From CAYLWN01 sp964387625 (lineage in GTDB: Bacteria; Patescibacteriota; Microgenomatia; UBA10105): 38,081 nt of DNA. The notes under the pieces are model-generated. The model saw only the letters and a list, made by a program, of their open reading frames with translations, had not been told where the DNA came from and ran no database searches. Every line of letters begins with the position of its first letter. The first letter of the stretch is position 1. Made by a program: the position numbers and the translations under genes. Location of the stretch: the NCBI GenBank assembly GCA_964387625.1, contig CAYLWN010000008.1, positions 1 to 38,081 on the forward strand, given 5' to 3'. This document shows positions 6,460 to 13,962 of this stretch, piece after piece.

Positions 6460-8322
6460 TTACTTTTGCTTAAAAAACATTTGTTTTATTTCTTTTAGTG
6501 TAGTTGTGTCTTGAGGATTTTTGTCACTTCTAAATCTTTCTAATCTGGGAAATCTAAGAGCAAAACCAGATTCTTTGACCTCCCATGCGCCGCCTGTTTT
6601 GGTTTTTTGCATTACCCGACCGGCTGTATGGACTGAACTTCTGGTAATGATATCTCCGCTTATTTCAACCACTAATCCCGGTTTTATCCAAGTATCAGGC
6701 AATAAAAGTTTGTCCACTTCATAATTTTTGGGCATGTCTGTGATTTTTAATTTCTCTACTTTTTTGGCAAATTCCCGGAATTGTTCATCTGTAAGCCCAG
6801 TACCTATTTTTGTTAAAGTCACATATTTATCCTGATTCATGTCATAAACTCCTGTCAAAAACTGACCCACTCCAAAAGTAGTTCTTTTTCCCTCTCCTTT
6901 GGTGATTCCCATCACTAAAACATCTATAGTGTCTGATAATTTTTTATTCATGCTCTTTTTAAATTTAATCCAATTCCAGCCTCTCATTCCTGCTTCATAA
7001 ACTCCGTCTAATTTTTTGGCAATAATGCCTTCAAAATTTAGTTTTATAGATTCTTCAAACATGCTATCAATAATTTGTGCATCAGTAGCTATTTTTTCTT
7101 GTGCATAAATTATAGTCTTGCCATCTTTGATTATATTTTTTAATTTATCTTTTCTGGTTTTATAACTTTGGTTAATATAATTTTGAGAGTCACAATATAA
7201 AAGCTCAAATGCATAAAGTTTCACCGGAACTTCCAAAGATTTTGCAGCAATATCATATTTTCTTTTTCTTTGCATAGTTTCCTGAAATGGAACAGAAGCA
7301 CCTGTTTTGGGATTGTAAGCCACAATTTCCCCTTCAAAAATCACTGACTCTGCTTTTATTTGTTTATTTATTGACTCACACACATCTGGAAACATACGGG
7401 TTACATCTTCTAAATTTCTGGAAAATAATCTGATATGTTCATTTTCAACGCCATCAACAATTAATTTTTGCTGTACTGAACTATTGGCGGTTTTTATATT
7501 AATGGTTTTGTTTTTATGATAATGTACTTGTAGTCGCAATCCGTCATATTTATATTCCACAGCGCATTTTCCAATTTTGGCAAAAATATCCTCAGATGAT
7601 GTCAATCTATCAGCTTTTGCCATGCGTATTGGAGTACCGGGAAAAGGTGAAATTTTCTCAAGACCTTTTATACCTGCTTTTTTTGCCGTGTAAGCAATAA
7701 ATCCTAAATCCGGTCTGACATTGTAGGCATTTTCGAGAATATCTTTATGCTGTTTTGATTGGGTTATCATCCATGAAAGTGCATCTAAAATAGTCATATC
7801 GGAAAATCCCAAACGCAACTTGGCTAAAACAATCCGAACAATATACCTCGCAGATTTTGGGTCAACATTTTTAATCAAATTACCCAATAAATTAATTTTA
7901 TTTTCTTGCGACCCTTCCCCGCTTAATTTAGCTAAATTCAATAATTCATTATAAACCTGGTTGATATTTAATTTTTGATATGTGTTTTTCCTGCCTGCCG
8001 GCGAGGCAGGGATATTTAATTTTTGCTTTTTGATTTTTTCGACACTTATCCCCATGTCCCCTGTTTGTTTAAATAGTAAATTTATTTTATTCAAATCAAC
8101 ATTTGTTCCATTTGATATGGCTTTAGCAATCATTTTATCTGCTACATTAAATTCTAAAGGTGTAAAAAGAGGAGCAATTCTTCCTTGTAATAAATAACAG
8201 ATATTACCGATATCATTTATACTGGATTTGGCAAATAACTGCGCCAATAATTTAGTCATTTCGTTTCTGGAGGCAATATTTTCCAGTTTTTCAAAATAAA
8301 TGGCTAATTGGGAAAAAGTCAT
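6460..8322 (-). CDS. lig: ATP-dependent DNA ligase, archaeal type
   Basis: Protein of 620 residues with the archaeal/eukaryal DNA ligase I layout. The N-terminal DNA-binding domain is at about 1-230. The adenylation domain carries the nucleotidyl-lysine motif EYKYDG (Lys258), then SRN, FEGEIVAYN, FEGIIAKK and WIKFKKS. An OB-fold domain ends with RFPR. It seals nicks in DNA using ATP rather than NAD. Residues about 103-115 (NIPASPAGRKNTY) are encoded by a dispersed palindrome at 7990-8010 and look like an insertion in a linker. A palindromic element (8333-8455) fills the upstream spacer. Whether an NAD-dependent LigA also exists cannot be seen in this window. Confidence 0.93.
   Translation of the reverse strand: MTFSQLAIYFEKLENIASRNEMTKLLAQLFAKSSINDIGNICYLLQGRIAPLFTPLEFNVADKMIAKAISNGTNVDLNKINLLFKQTGDMGISVEKIKKQKLNIPASPAGRKNTYQKLNINQVYNELLNLAKLSGEGSQENKINLLGNLIKNVDPKSARYIVRIVLAKLRLGFSDMTILDALSWMITQSKQHKDILENAYNVRPDLGFIAYTAKKAGIKGLEKISPFPGTPIRMAKADRLTSSEDIFAKIGKCAVEYKYDGLRLQVHYHKNKTINIKTANSSVQQKLIVDGVENEHIRLFSRNLEDVTRMFPDVCESINKQIKAESVIFEGEIVAYNPKTGASVPFQETMQRKRKYDIAAKSLEVPVKLYAFELLYCDSQNYINQSYKTRKDKLKNIIKDGKTIIYAQEKIATDAQIIDSMFEESIKLNFEGIIAKKLDGVYEAGMRGWNWIKFKKSMNKKLSDTIDVLVMGITKGEGKRTTFGVGQFLTGVYDMNQDKYVTLTKIGTGLTDEQFREFAKKVEKLKITDMPKNYEVDKLLLPDTWIKPGLVVEISGDIITRSSVHTAGRVMQKTKTGGAWEVKESGFALRFPRLERFRSDKNPQDTTTLKEIKQMFFKQK
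7990..8010. repeat. Palindrome with CTGCCTGCCGGCGAGGCAG core, copy in lig
   Basis: The core and the preceding TGTGTTTTTC are shared with copies at 10855-10875 (NAD(P)H-hydrate dehydratase) and 14651-14671 (fpg). Here it is read in a different frame (IPASPAGRKNT) from the other two (SLPRRQAGKTQ). All three lie within protein-coding genes and keep the frame open. Confidence 0.9.
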
Positions 8323-8332
8323 AAATTATATT

Positions 8333-8455
8333 TAGTGGCTTGCAATATAAAATTTTTGCTGTTCGCATTGTCAGGAGGGCCGATAACTTTATTTAACAAA
8401 GCAACGCTCCATCCCAATCGAGTTACGGAACAAAAAAATTTTGTATGCGAACCTA
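8333..8455. repeat. Hairpin element related to 2275-2390
   Basis: The left arm (TGGCTTGCAATATAAAATTT) and right arm (AAAAAAATTTTGTATGCGAA) are imperfect inverted repeats. Both match the ends of the element at 2275-2390, while the middle differs. It occupies essentially all of the spacer between the 60-residue membrane protein and the ligase start. Confidence 0.7.
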
Positions 8456-8462
8456 TAAAAAT

Positions 8463-8645
8463 TCACGCTCTTAAAAATCCAAAATAAACTACTACAATAA
8501 CAAATAAAAATAATACACCAATACCAATTGATACCCACCCTGACTCGCGCCGCATCATTTTATTTATCCCTTCTGCAATCATGGTCACGGCAAAAAGAGA
8601 TGGTAGTATTAGAGTAGCGTATATAAATTCAGGCTGAATAGGCAT
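8463..8645 (-). CDS. Small membrane protein, 60 residues
   Basis: Unrecognised. Two hydrophobic spans (about 8-28 and 37-57) are separated by a basic loop, NKMMRRESG. Spacing to the upstream Fic gene is 14 bases on the same strand, so they are probably co-transcribed. The charged loop suggests a two-helix hairpin with the loop on the cytoplasmic side. No function is proposed. Confidence 0.6.
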   Translation of the reverse strand: MPIQPEFIYATLILPSLFAVTMIAEGINKMMRRESGWVSIGIGVLFLFVIVVVYFGFLRA

Positions 8646-8659
8646 ATATCAAGTACGTT

Positions 8660-9790
8660 TTACCGGATGACATATCTTGACCCTTTGGTAATTCCCTCTT
8701 TCTTTATTATCCCTTTATCAACTAAATCTTTCAACTCCCGTAAAACTGTATCTTCAGAAATCATGGGAAAAATTTCAAAAAAAGCTTTATTCTGTAAAAA
8801 ACCGGTATTTCTAATATATTCAATCAGTTTTATTTGTCGTTCAGTCAAAAACATTTGTTGGCCGCCTAATTCTTCTTTTAATTTAACATCCCGGGAAAGT
8901 GCTTGAACTTTTTCTTTTATCCGTGTAAGTTCAATTGCAAGTCCTTGCGTAAAATATTCCAACCATTGAGTAAGTTCTCCCTGATTTTTTTCCACACTTT
9001 GCAAAGAATTATAATAATTCATTGCGTTTTTATCATAATGTTCCTCAAGTGCAAAAAATTTTTTGATATCGTAGCCATCTAAAAATAGACTCAGAGTGGC
9101 CGCAGATCTGGCTACCCGCCCATTTCCATCGGTAAATGGATGAATTCTTACCAATTCATAATGTACAATGCCGGCTTTTAATGCCGGATGTAAAACATCT
9201 GATGAGGTAATATTTAAATATTCCAAGAAACTTCTCACCTGAAAAGGCACTTCAATGGCAGGAGGAGGCCGGAATGTAATTTCACCGGTTTGGGAATTTT
9301 TTACAACTACCTGAATTTTTCTATAGGCACCAGATTGATCTGGTTGTAAAATTTTTTCTGTTGTTAATTGATGCAATCGTAAAATTACGCTTTCAGTGAT
9401 TTTTCCTTGAGATTTTTCAATCAGCAATCTATTTTGTTCATCTGTGATTGATTCAAGTGCGATATTTTTCTTATTTACATTATGGTAACTATCCATGAAA
9501 TCCAAAACCCTGCGGTAGTTTAAAATTTCCTGAATATCTCTATCTCTACCTACAATTGTTTGTCCGTTTACCACCCTTGCTGCTTCTGTGTAATTTAGTG
9601 CATTACCTTCAATATGAGTACCAAAATGCACAGTCCTAATAATTGCTTCTTCTCTGAATTTCGCTTCCCATGCCGGAACTAATGGCGCATTCACAATCAC
9701 CTCTCTGGCTGCTTCAAAAATACCGATATTTTTTAAAATATTATTAGTGATATTAAATTTAGGTTGAAACATAAAATAATTATCTTTCAA
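8660..9790 (-). CDS. Fic-family protein with C-terminal winged helix
   Basis: Protein of 376 residues. The Fic catalytic motif HPFTDGNGRVAR is complete at 216-227 (His216 acts as base, the Asn/Gly loop binds phosphate, Arg227 contacts phosphates), so AMP transfer to a protein target is expected. An N-terminal THIEGN segment (58-63) corresponds to the inhibitory helix Glu (Glu61), but the Ser/Thr usually four residues earlier is Gly. The C-terminal part (about 305-376: TERQIKLIEYIRNTG ... VLRELKDLVDKGIIKKEG) is a winged-helix DNA-binding domain. Other family members join Fic and wHTH in this way, which suggests autoregulation. An alternative start is Met7. Confidence 0.92.
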   Translation of the reverse strand: MKDNYFMFQPKFNITNNILKNIGIFEAAREVIVNAPLVPAWEAKFREEAIIRTVHFGTHIEGNALNYTEAARVVNGQTIVGRDRDIQEILNYRRVLDFMDSYHNVNKKNIALESITDEQNRLLIEKSQGKITESVILRLHQLTTEKILQPDQSGAYRKIQVVVKNSQTGEITFRPPPAIEVPFQVRSFLEYLNITSSDVLHPALKAGIVHYELVRIHPFTDGNGRVARSAATLSLFLDGYDIKKFFALEEHYDKNAMNYYNSLQSVEKNQGELTQWLEYFTQGLAIELTRIKEKVQALSRDVKLKEELGGQQMFLTERQIKLIEYIRNTGFLQNKAFFEIFPMISEDTVLRELKDLVDKGIIKKEGITKGSRYVIR

Positions 9791-9918
9791 GGTTTCTTAA
9801 ATATTCCCGCCTTATTGTCTTCCTGTCTTCCCTGTCTTGCTGTCTTAATAATATATTCCCGCACTTTTCCCTCAATATAGTACAACTAGTGTATAATAAT
9901 CAAGTGGAAACATGAATT
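9791..9918 (+). promoter_or_regulatory. Intergenic region with TCTT tract and TATAAT box
   Basis: Contains a TCTT-word tract (9812-9850) of the repeat family described at 1-94. A consensus -10 TATAAT follows at 9892-9897, 21 bases before the ATG of the DUF5654-type gene. No good -35 is seen at the expected distance. It drives the plus-strand gene at 9919 and separates it from the divergent Fic gene. Confidence 0.55.
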
Positions 9919-10175
9919 ATGGCAAAAACAGATACTAAAAAGAAAAAACTGCATCTTCTGGTTTTAAAACAAATGGTGACTTTAGCTACATCCGGACTGG
10001 GATTGGTAGCAGCTTTGGCTTGGAACAATGTGATTCAGGATTTAGTGAATAATTACATCAAGCCTTATCTCCCCAAAGGCAGCTCTGTTTTATCACTTTT
10101 AATATATGCAATTTTAATCACCGTATTGGCAGTATTAGTTACCTATAATTTAACTTCTATTGTTGAGAAATTGGA
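9919..10175 (+). CDS. DUF5654-type membrane protein, truncated by gap
   Basis: The first 85 residues are visible before the N-run. A lysine-rich start (KTDTKKKK) is followed by a hydrophobic segment with LAALAWNN-like wording (GLGLVAALAWNNVIQDL) and a second span, LLIYAILITVLAVLVTYNL. The pattern fits the small DUF5654 family of Patescibacteria. The known family is only about 85-95 residues, so little is missing. The function is unknown. The 3' end lies in the gap. Confidence 0.6.
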
Positions 10176-10275
10176 NNNNNNNNNNNNNNNNNNNNNNNNN
10201 NNNNNNNNNNNNNNNNNNNNNNNNNNNNNNNNNNNNNNNNNNNNNNNNNNNNNNNNNNNNNNNNNNNNNNNNNNN
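10176..10275. other. Assembly gap, 100 N
   Basis: Exactly 100 N, the conventional size for a gap of unknown length. It removes the 3' ends of two convergent genes, the DUF5654-type gene on plus and the hydrate dehydratase on minus. Any reading frame through it is artificial. Confidence 1.
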
Positions 10276-11207
10276 TTCATTGTCCTGGGGATTTGATCTG
10301 CCAAATCTGAAGCATTGAAAAATAGACCAACTTTTTTATATAAATCATCTCCTGCTTGTTTGTTAATTATGCTTCCTGCAACAGTTGCTAAATATGGATC
10401 GTTTTTGCAGGAAAGTGCTGCAATTAAACCCGCCAGCACATCTCCAGTCCCCCCTTTAGTCATACCTGAATTACCACCGGAAATTTCTTGGATTTCTCCA
10501 GTTAAACCATTTGCTACCAAATCAACTTCACCTTTTAATAACACGATACATTTATATTCTTGACTAAATATTTTAACTAAGCTGTCTAATTTTTGATTTT
10601 TAATATGTAATTTTGATTTTTGATTTTTTATTTTTGATTTATTAACTAGATTATCAAATTCCATTCTATGTGGTGTAAGTATTGCATGAACAGGAATTAA
10701 ATCCGGATTTAACATCTGCAAAGCGCCTGCATCTATCACCCATTGTTTTTGAGGATATTTAGACAGTAAATAATTGGTCAATGTCTCAGTTTGCTCTCCC
10801 TCACTTTCAATTTTTAATATTTGTTCTAATTTTTGATATTTGATTTGTGTTTTTCCTGCCTGCCGGCGAGGCAGGGATTTTTCATATTTGATATTTGAAT
10901 TATCAACCCGCATCATACCAGGACCTATTAGAATAACGTCATCCTCCATGATGTAATCTTCAATATTTGATCTGGGCACCACAATTCCATCCCTGAATTC
11001 TTTTTTTAATTCTTGCACTAATTTATTATTTTCTTCAATTGAGGAATAATGCACCAAATCCACAATTCTGGATGCAACTTTGAGAGCCCAAAGAGAGGCT
11101 GCATGAAATAAATGCGAGCCACCAATTACCAAAAGCCGCCCATTTTGTCCTTTGTGAGAAGATTTAGGAGGTAAATAAAGTTGTTTTAAGTCTTTTGTTA
11201 AATACAT
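10276..11207 (-). CDS. nnrD: ADP-dependent NAD(P)H-hydrate dehydratase, 3' end missing
   Basis: Repairs the hydrated, damaged form of NAD(P)H using ADP or ATP. The 310 visible residues form the ribokinase-like YjeF C-terminal domain. They include LLVIGGSHLFHAA (25-37), the DAGALQML and LTPHRMEFDNL segments, and the phosphate-binding loop with catalytic Asp in GMTKGGTGDVLAGLIAAL. Only a short C-terminal tail seems lost in the gap (the last seen is DLADQIPRTM). Two repeat-derived stretches swell the chain: SLPRRQAGKTQ from the palindrome at 10855-10875, and a KSKIKNQKSK-type low-complexity run. It starts 30 bases downstream of the recF stop, so the two may share a transcript. The epimerase half (NnrE) is absent here. 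Confidence 0.92.
10855..10875. repeat. Palindrome with CTGCCTGCCGGCGAGGCAG core, copy in nnrD
   Basis: The core is identical to the copies at 7990-8010 and 14651-14671, flanked by TTTGAT-rich AT repeats. It is read in frame as LPRRQAG. Confidence 0.9.
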
Positions 11208-11237
11208 TTTATTTTAAAAAATAAGCAAATACATTTA

Positions 11238-12296
11238 CTACTTACTTAATTCTATCACTTCTCCCCATTTTTCATATCCTTTTGGCAAAAAATGCATATC
11301 AGTTGTAGTGATAATTGTTTGTTGGCGACCAATAATTTTGGAAATTTCTTTTCTGTGCTCGTGATCCAGCTCAGAAAATATATCGTCTAAAAGCAATAAA
11401 GGCATTTCATTTGTATCTTTTTCAACATAGGCAAGTTCTGCCAACTTTAACCACAGTATTGCCAAACGCTGTTCTCCCCGGGATCCATATTTTGACAAAT
11501 CCCTAGACTTTTCAAAAAATTGCAAATCATCTCTATGAGGACCTACCAAAGTAGTTGCAGAAAGCATTTCTTCGTTTTTATACTGTTCTAATCTATTTTC
11601 TGAAATTACACTTTTATCGTAAAAAATTACAAAATCTCCAAATGGTTTTACATTTGCATTAATTGCATCAATAAATTGCATCCGTTTATCTGTTAAATAA
11701 TTTCCTGTTTTTATCAACAATTGATCCCAAAAAATAAGTTGGTTATGAGATATTCCTTCATCCCTAATCCTCTCTAACAAGCGGTTTCTTTGTCTAATCC
11801 CTTTTTCATAAGATGCAAGCGACCGCCTGTATTCCCGGTCAACTTGCACCAAAACAAAATCCAAATATCTGCGTCTTAAACTAGGTGAATCTGTTATCAA
11901 CTCCAAATCTTCCGGCCAGAATAATACGGAACGCAAATTTCCTATAAAATCAATTGACCTTCTGGGTATTCCATTAACCAAAAATCTTTTAATGGGTGCT
12001 TTTTGTTCAGCTACTTCACCTGTTGTTAATCTGACTTCCAATTTCTTTTCTTCAGATCTATTTTTGGAATCGGATATTTTTGCTGTTACAGTAGCCATTT
12101 CTTTTCCTTCTTTGACCATCTCTAAAGTTTGATCTGCTCTAAAACTTTTACCTGTTGAAAGCAAAAAAATTGCCTCTAAAACATTGGTTTTTCCAGCTGT
12201 ATTGGGACCAATAATTACTGTAGTATGCGGATCAAATTGGATCAAACGTTTTTTATAACTCCGGAAATTGATTAAATCAATATTACTTAAAACCAT
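11238..12296 (-). CDS. recF: DNA replication and repair protein RecF
   Basis: ABC-type ATPase that loads RecA with RecO and RecR at single-strand gaps. The 352-residue length is typical. The N-terminal SNIDLINFRSY motif leads to Walker A GPNTAGKTN at 30-38. LSTGKSFR follows, then a coiled middle part, the signature SRGEQR, and Walker B LLLLDDIFSELD. It begins with MVLSNIDL at an ATG only six bases after a TATAAT box on the minus strand, so the transcript is probably leaderless. The gene lies downstream of pyrH and upstream of nnrD. Confidence 0.97.
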   Translation of the reverse strand: MVLSNIDLINFRSYKKRLIQFDPHTTVIIGPNTAGKTNVLEAIFLLSTGKSFRADQTLEMVKEGKEMATVTAKISDSKNRSEEKKLEVRLTTGEVAEQKAPIKRFLVNGIPRRSIDFIGNLRSVLFWPEDLELITDSPSLRRRYLDFVLVQVDREYRRSLASYEKGIRQRNRLLERIRDEGISHNQLIFWDQLLIKTGNYLTDKRMQFIDAINANVKPFGDFVIFYDKSVISENRLEQYKNEEMLSATTLVGPHRDDLQFFEKSRDLSKYGSRGEQRLAILWLKLAELAYVEKDTNEMPLLLLDDIFSELDHEHRKEISKIIGRQQTIITTTDMHFLPKGYEKWGEVIELSK

Positions 12297-12302
12297 GAAG
12301 GT

Positions 12303-12308
12303 ATTATA
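12303..12308 (-). promoter_or_regulatory. -10 box giving a leaderless recF mRNA
   Basis: TATAAT on the minus strand ends six bases before the recF ATG (12296), which places +1 at or next to the start codon. The -35 region is poor. Confidence 0.6.
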
Positions 12309-12379
12309 CTATGAAGATAAAACTAAGAAGATGTTTAAAATTGGAATTAAATAGTAAAACATCTTCATAAGAGATTGTA

Positions 12380-12405
12380 TTGATCCCTTTTGCAATCGGG
12401 ATCAA
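12380..12405. repeat. Inverted repeat TTGATCCC/GGGATCAA
   Basis: Perfect 8-base arms with a 10-base loop lie just after the pyrH stop. It could terminate or stabilise the pyrH transcript, but no T-run follows, so a rho-independent terminator is not supported. Confidence 0.55.
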
Positions 12406-12412
12406 ACAGGCT

Positions 12413-13114
12413 CTAAGAAATGACAGTACCGGTAAATTTTTTATTAGCGATAGCATAACCTAAATTGATGATATTTTTTCCGTTTAAGATAATCACTTTC
12501 AAATTTATTTCTTTAGCGAGTTTAGTAGCAATCGGATCAAAAGGCATATTTAAACCGGGAATCCATTTATCTCCTACTAATTTTTCAAAATTTTTCCAGG
12601 AAATTTCATTTATAGGCTTGGCATCACTATGAACTCTGGGATCCTTATCATAAACCCGATCAATATTGGACATATTTATCACGGTTTTGGCAACGTATTT
12701 TTTAGCTACAAAAGTAGCACAATAATCTGTTGAGTGTCCCGGCTTCCAACCTGAACAAACAATCACCGGTTCATCACCTACATCATAATTTTGATCATAA
12801 TGTTTAATAATTCTCGGATAAGCAATTTCCCGAAAAATAGTTCTGATCAGATGTGCATTTAAACGGGTTGAGTGTATTCCCAACCAATCTTTATCTTCAT
12901 CCTGCATATGATGACCGATGACTTCTTGAGCTGCTTTTTGGTAATGACGGGTAGTATATCCACCTCCGCAGATTATGAAAAATCGCCTCTTGTGTTCGGC
13001 GATTTGTTGACGGATAAAATGATTAAAATTAGTTAAAAATTGGGTATCAATCCCTTCTTTGGGTACAATGAGAGAACCTCCAAGAGATAAAACTATAGTT
13101 TCTTGATAACTCAT
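12413..13114 (-). CDS. pyrH: UMP kinase, archaeal-like
   Basis: Amino-acid-kinase-fold enzyme that phosphorylates UMP to UDP. Of 233 residues, the N-terminal VLSLGGSLIVP loop binds phosphate. CGGG (about 49-52), GWKPGHSTDYCAT (substrate site) and VINMSNIDRVYDKDPR (nucleotide site) are conserved. GDEPVIVCSGWKPG is more like the archaeal/CPR PyrH group than the longer proteobacterial enzyme. The 5' UTR contains a TCCCGATAAATATCGGGA palindrome close to the start. The gene precedes recF on the same strand. Confidence 0.9.
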   Translation of the reverse strand: MSYQETIVLSLGGSLIVPKEGIDTQFLTNFNHFIRQQIAEHKRRFFIICGGGYTTRHYQKAAQEVIGHHMQDEDKDWLGIHSTRLNAHLIRTIFREIAYPRIIKHYDQNYDVGDEPVIVCSGWKPGHSTDYCATFVAKKYVAKTVINMSNIDRVYDKDPRVHSDAKPINEISWKNFEKLVGDKWIPGLNMPFDPIATKLAKEINLKVIILNGKNIINLGYAIANKKFTGTVIS

Positions 13115-13129
13115 CTTTTTTCACAAAAA

Positions 13130-13147
13130 TCCCGATAAATATCGGGA
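13130..13147. repeat. TCCCGA...TCGGGA palindrome upstream of pyrH
   Basis: TCCCGATAAATATCGGGA, 16 bases upstream of the pyrH ATG. Related copies are at 1909-1944, 15121-15137 and 37391-37409. It could fold in the pyrH leader. Confidence 0.8.
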
Positions 13148-13242
13148 CTTATCCTGTATATTTTAACACTTCAAAAATTCTTGTCAAACTCGAAAATAAT
13201 CTTATAATCACCTGATATTATTTAAACTTTTACTTGTTAAAT

Positions 13243-13665
13243 TTAACTATTAATCAATTTCTGCGGTTCTATTCTTAATATGCCTAGTTTATCGAAATCA
13301 CGATCATAAGAAACAATACTCCATTTTTTAACCTGCAACTCTGGTATTGAAGCAACTAAAGAATCAATATATTTAACATTATTATTTTTAAAAAGAATAA
13401 GTGCTTGGCTCATATTGAAATTATCAATTAATGAAAGTCCGCGTAAATTAATGACGCCATTTATGCCTTTAATTACCTGACTTTTGGGAAATTGATAATA
13501 TGAAGATAATGTCCAAACAATTTCGGCTAATGTAATATACGATGTAACAGCTTCATATTTATTTACCTTAACAGCTTGAAGAAACGAATAACAATCCCGG
13601 TACGCCTTTTCATCTTCTTTAATTAAAGTTCTTAAGAAAATATTAGTATCAATAAAATAAATCAT
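13243..13665 (-). CDS. PIN-domain ribonuclease toxin, VapC-like
   Basis: Probable RNase of a type II toxin-antitoxin pair. With the start at 13665 it has 140 residues. Acidic active-site residues are visible in YFIDTNIFL (Asp6), the YITLAEIVW Glu, YIDSLVAS Asp and SYDRDFDKL Asp, as expected for Mg-dependent PIN nucleases. An earlier ATG at 13692 exists, but the chosen one lies one base after the antitoxin TAA (TAA-A-ATG), the usual coupling. The target RNA is unknown. Confidence 0.85.
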   Translation of the reverse strand: MIYFIDTNIFLRTLIKEDEKAYRDCYSFLQAVKVNKYEAVTSYITLAEIVWTLSSYYQFPKSQVIKGINGVINLRGLSLIDNFNMSQALILFKNNNVKYIDSLVASIPELQVKKWSIVSYDRDFDKLGILRIEPQKLINS

Positions 13666-13666
13666 T

Positions 13667-13900
13667 TTAAAATCGGGAATAATTTTTTTCAAATTCTTGA
13701 CGTGCTTTTAAAACAGGTTTTTTGTTTTTAGGTACGAATTTCCCGGCTAAATCTAGTATATCTTGTGTAGGAATAATTTTTATAAAACCGTCTGCAGGTT
13801 CAAGTCTGACTTTACTGTATTTGCCAATATCAAACATCTTCCGCATCTTTAGAGGAATTGTAAGTTGGCCTTTTTGAGTAATTGTGGCTGTATTATCCAT
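13667..13900 (-). CDS. AbrB/SpoVT-fold antitoxin, VapB-like
   Basis: Protein of 77 residues. The N-terminal swapped-hairpin DNA-binding domain is clear (TATITQKGQLTIPLKMRKMF ... VRLEPADGFIKIIP). The C-terminal tail (about 50-77), rich in Lys, Arg and aromatic residues, would bind and block the PIN toxin. It is the first gene of a two-gene operon. The promoter and a perfect inverted repeat directly overlap its start, as expected for autorepression. Confidence 0.87.
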   Translation of the reverse strand: MDNTATITQKGQLTIPLKMRKMFDIGKYSKVRLEPADGFIKIIPTQDILDLAGKFVPKNKKPVLKARQEFEKNYSRF

Positions 13901-13951
13901 AGTATTACTGATATATAAAGTAATACTATCACATTTTACTTACTTTGTCAA
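13899..13951 (-). promoter_or_regulatory. Toxin-antitoxin promoter and operator
   Basis: On the minus strand TTGACA (13946-13951), a 17-base spacer and TAGTAT (13923-13928) make a near-consensus sigma-70 promoter. A perfect 10-base inverted repeat, ATAGTATTAC...GTAATACTAT (13899-13908 and 13920-13929), has one arm on the -10 and the other on the antitoxin start codon. Binding by the AbrB-fold antitoxin would block both transcription and the start. Confidence 0.85.
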
Positions 13952-13962
13952 TAGCTAATTTG

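Noticed and set aside
10143..11207. nnrD reading through the N-gap to 10143
   Set aside because: The sequence beyond the gap is the antisense of the DUF5654-type gene. The continuation is an artefact of the 100-N filler.
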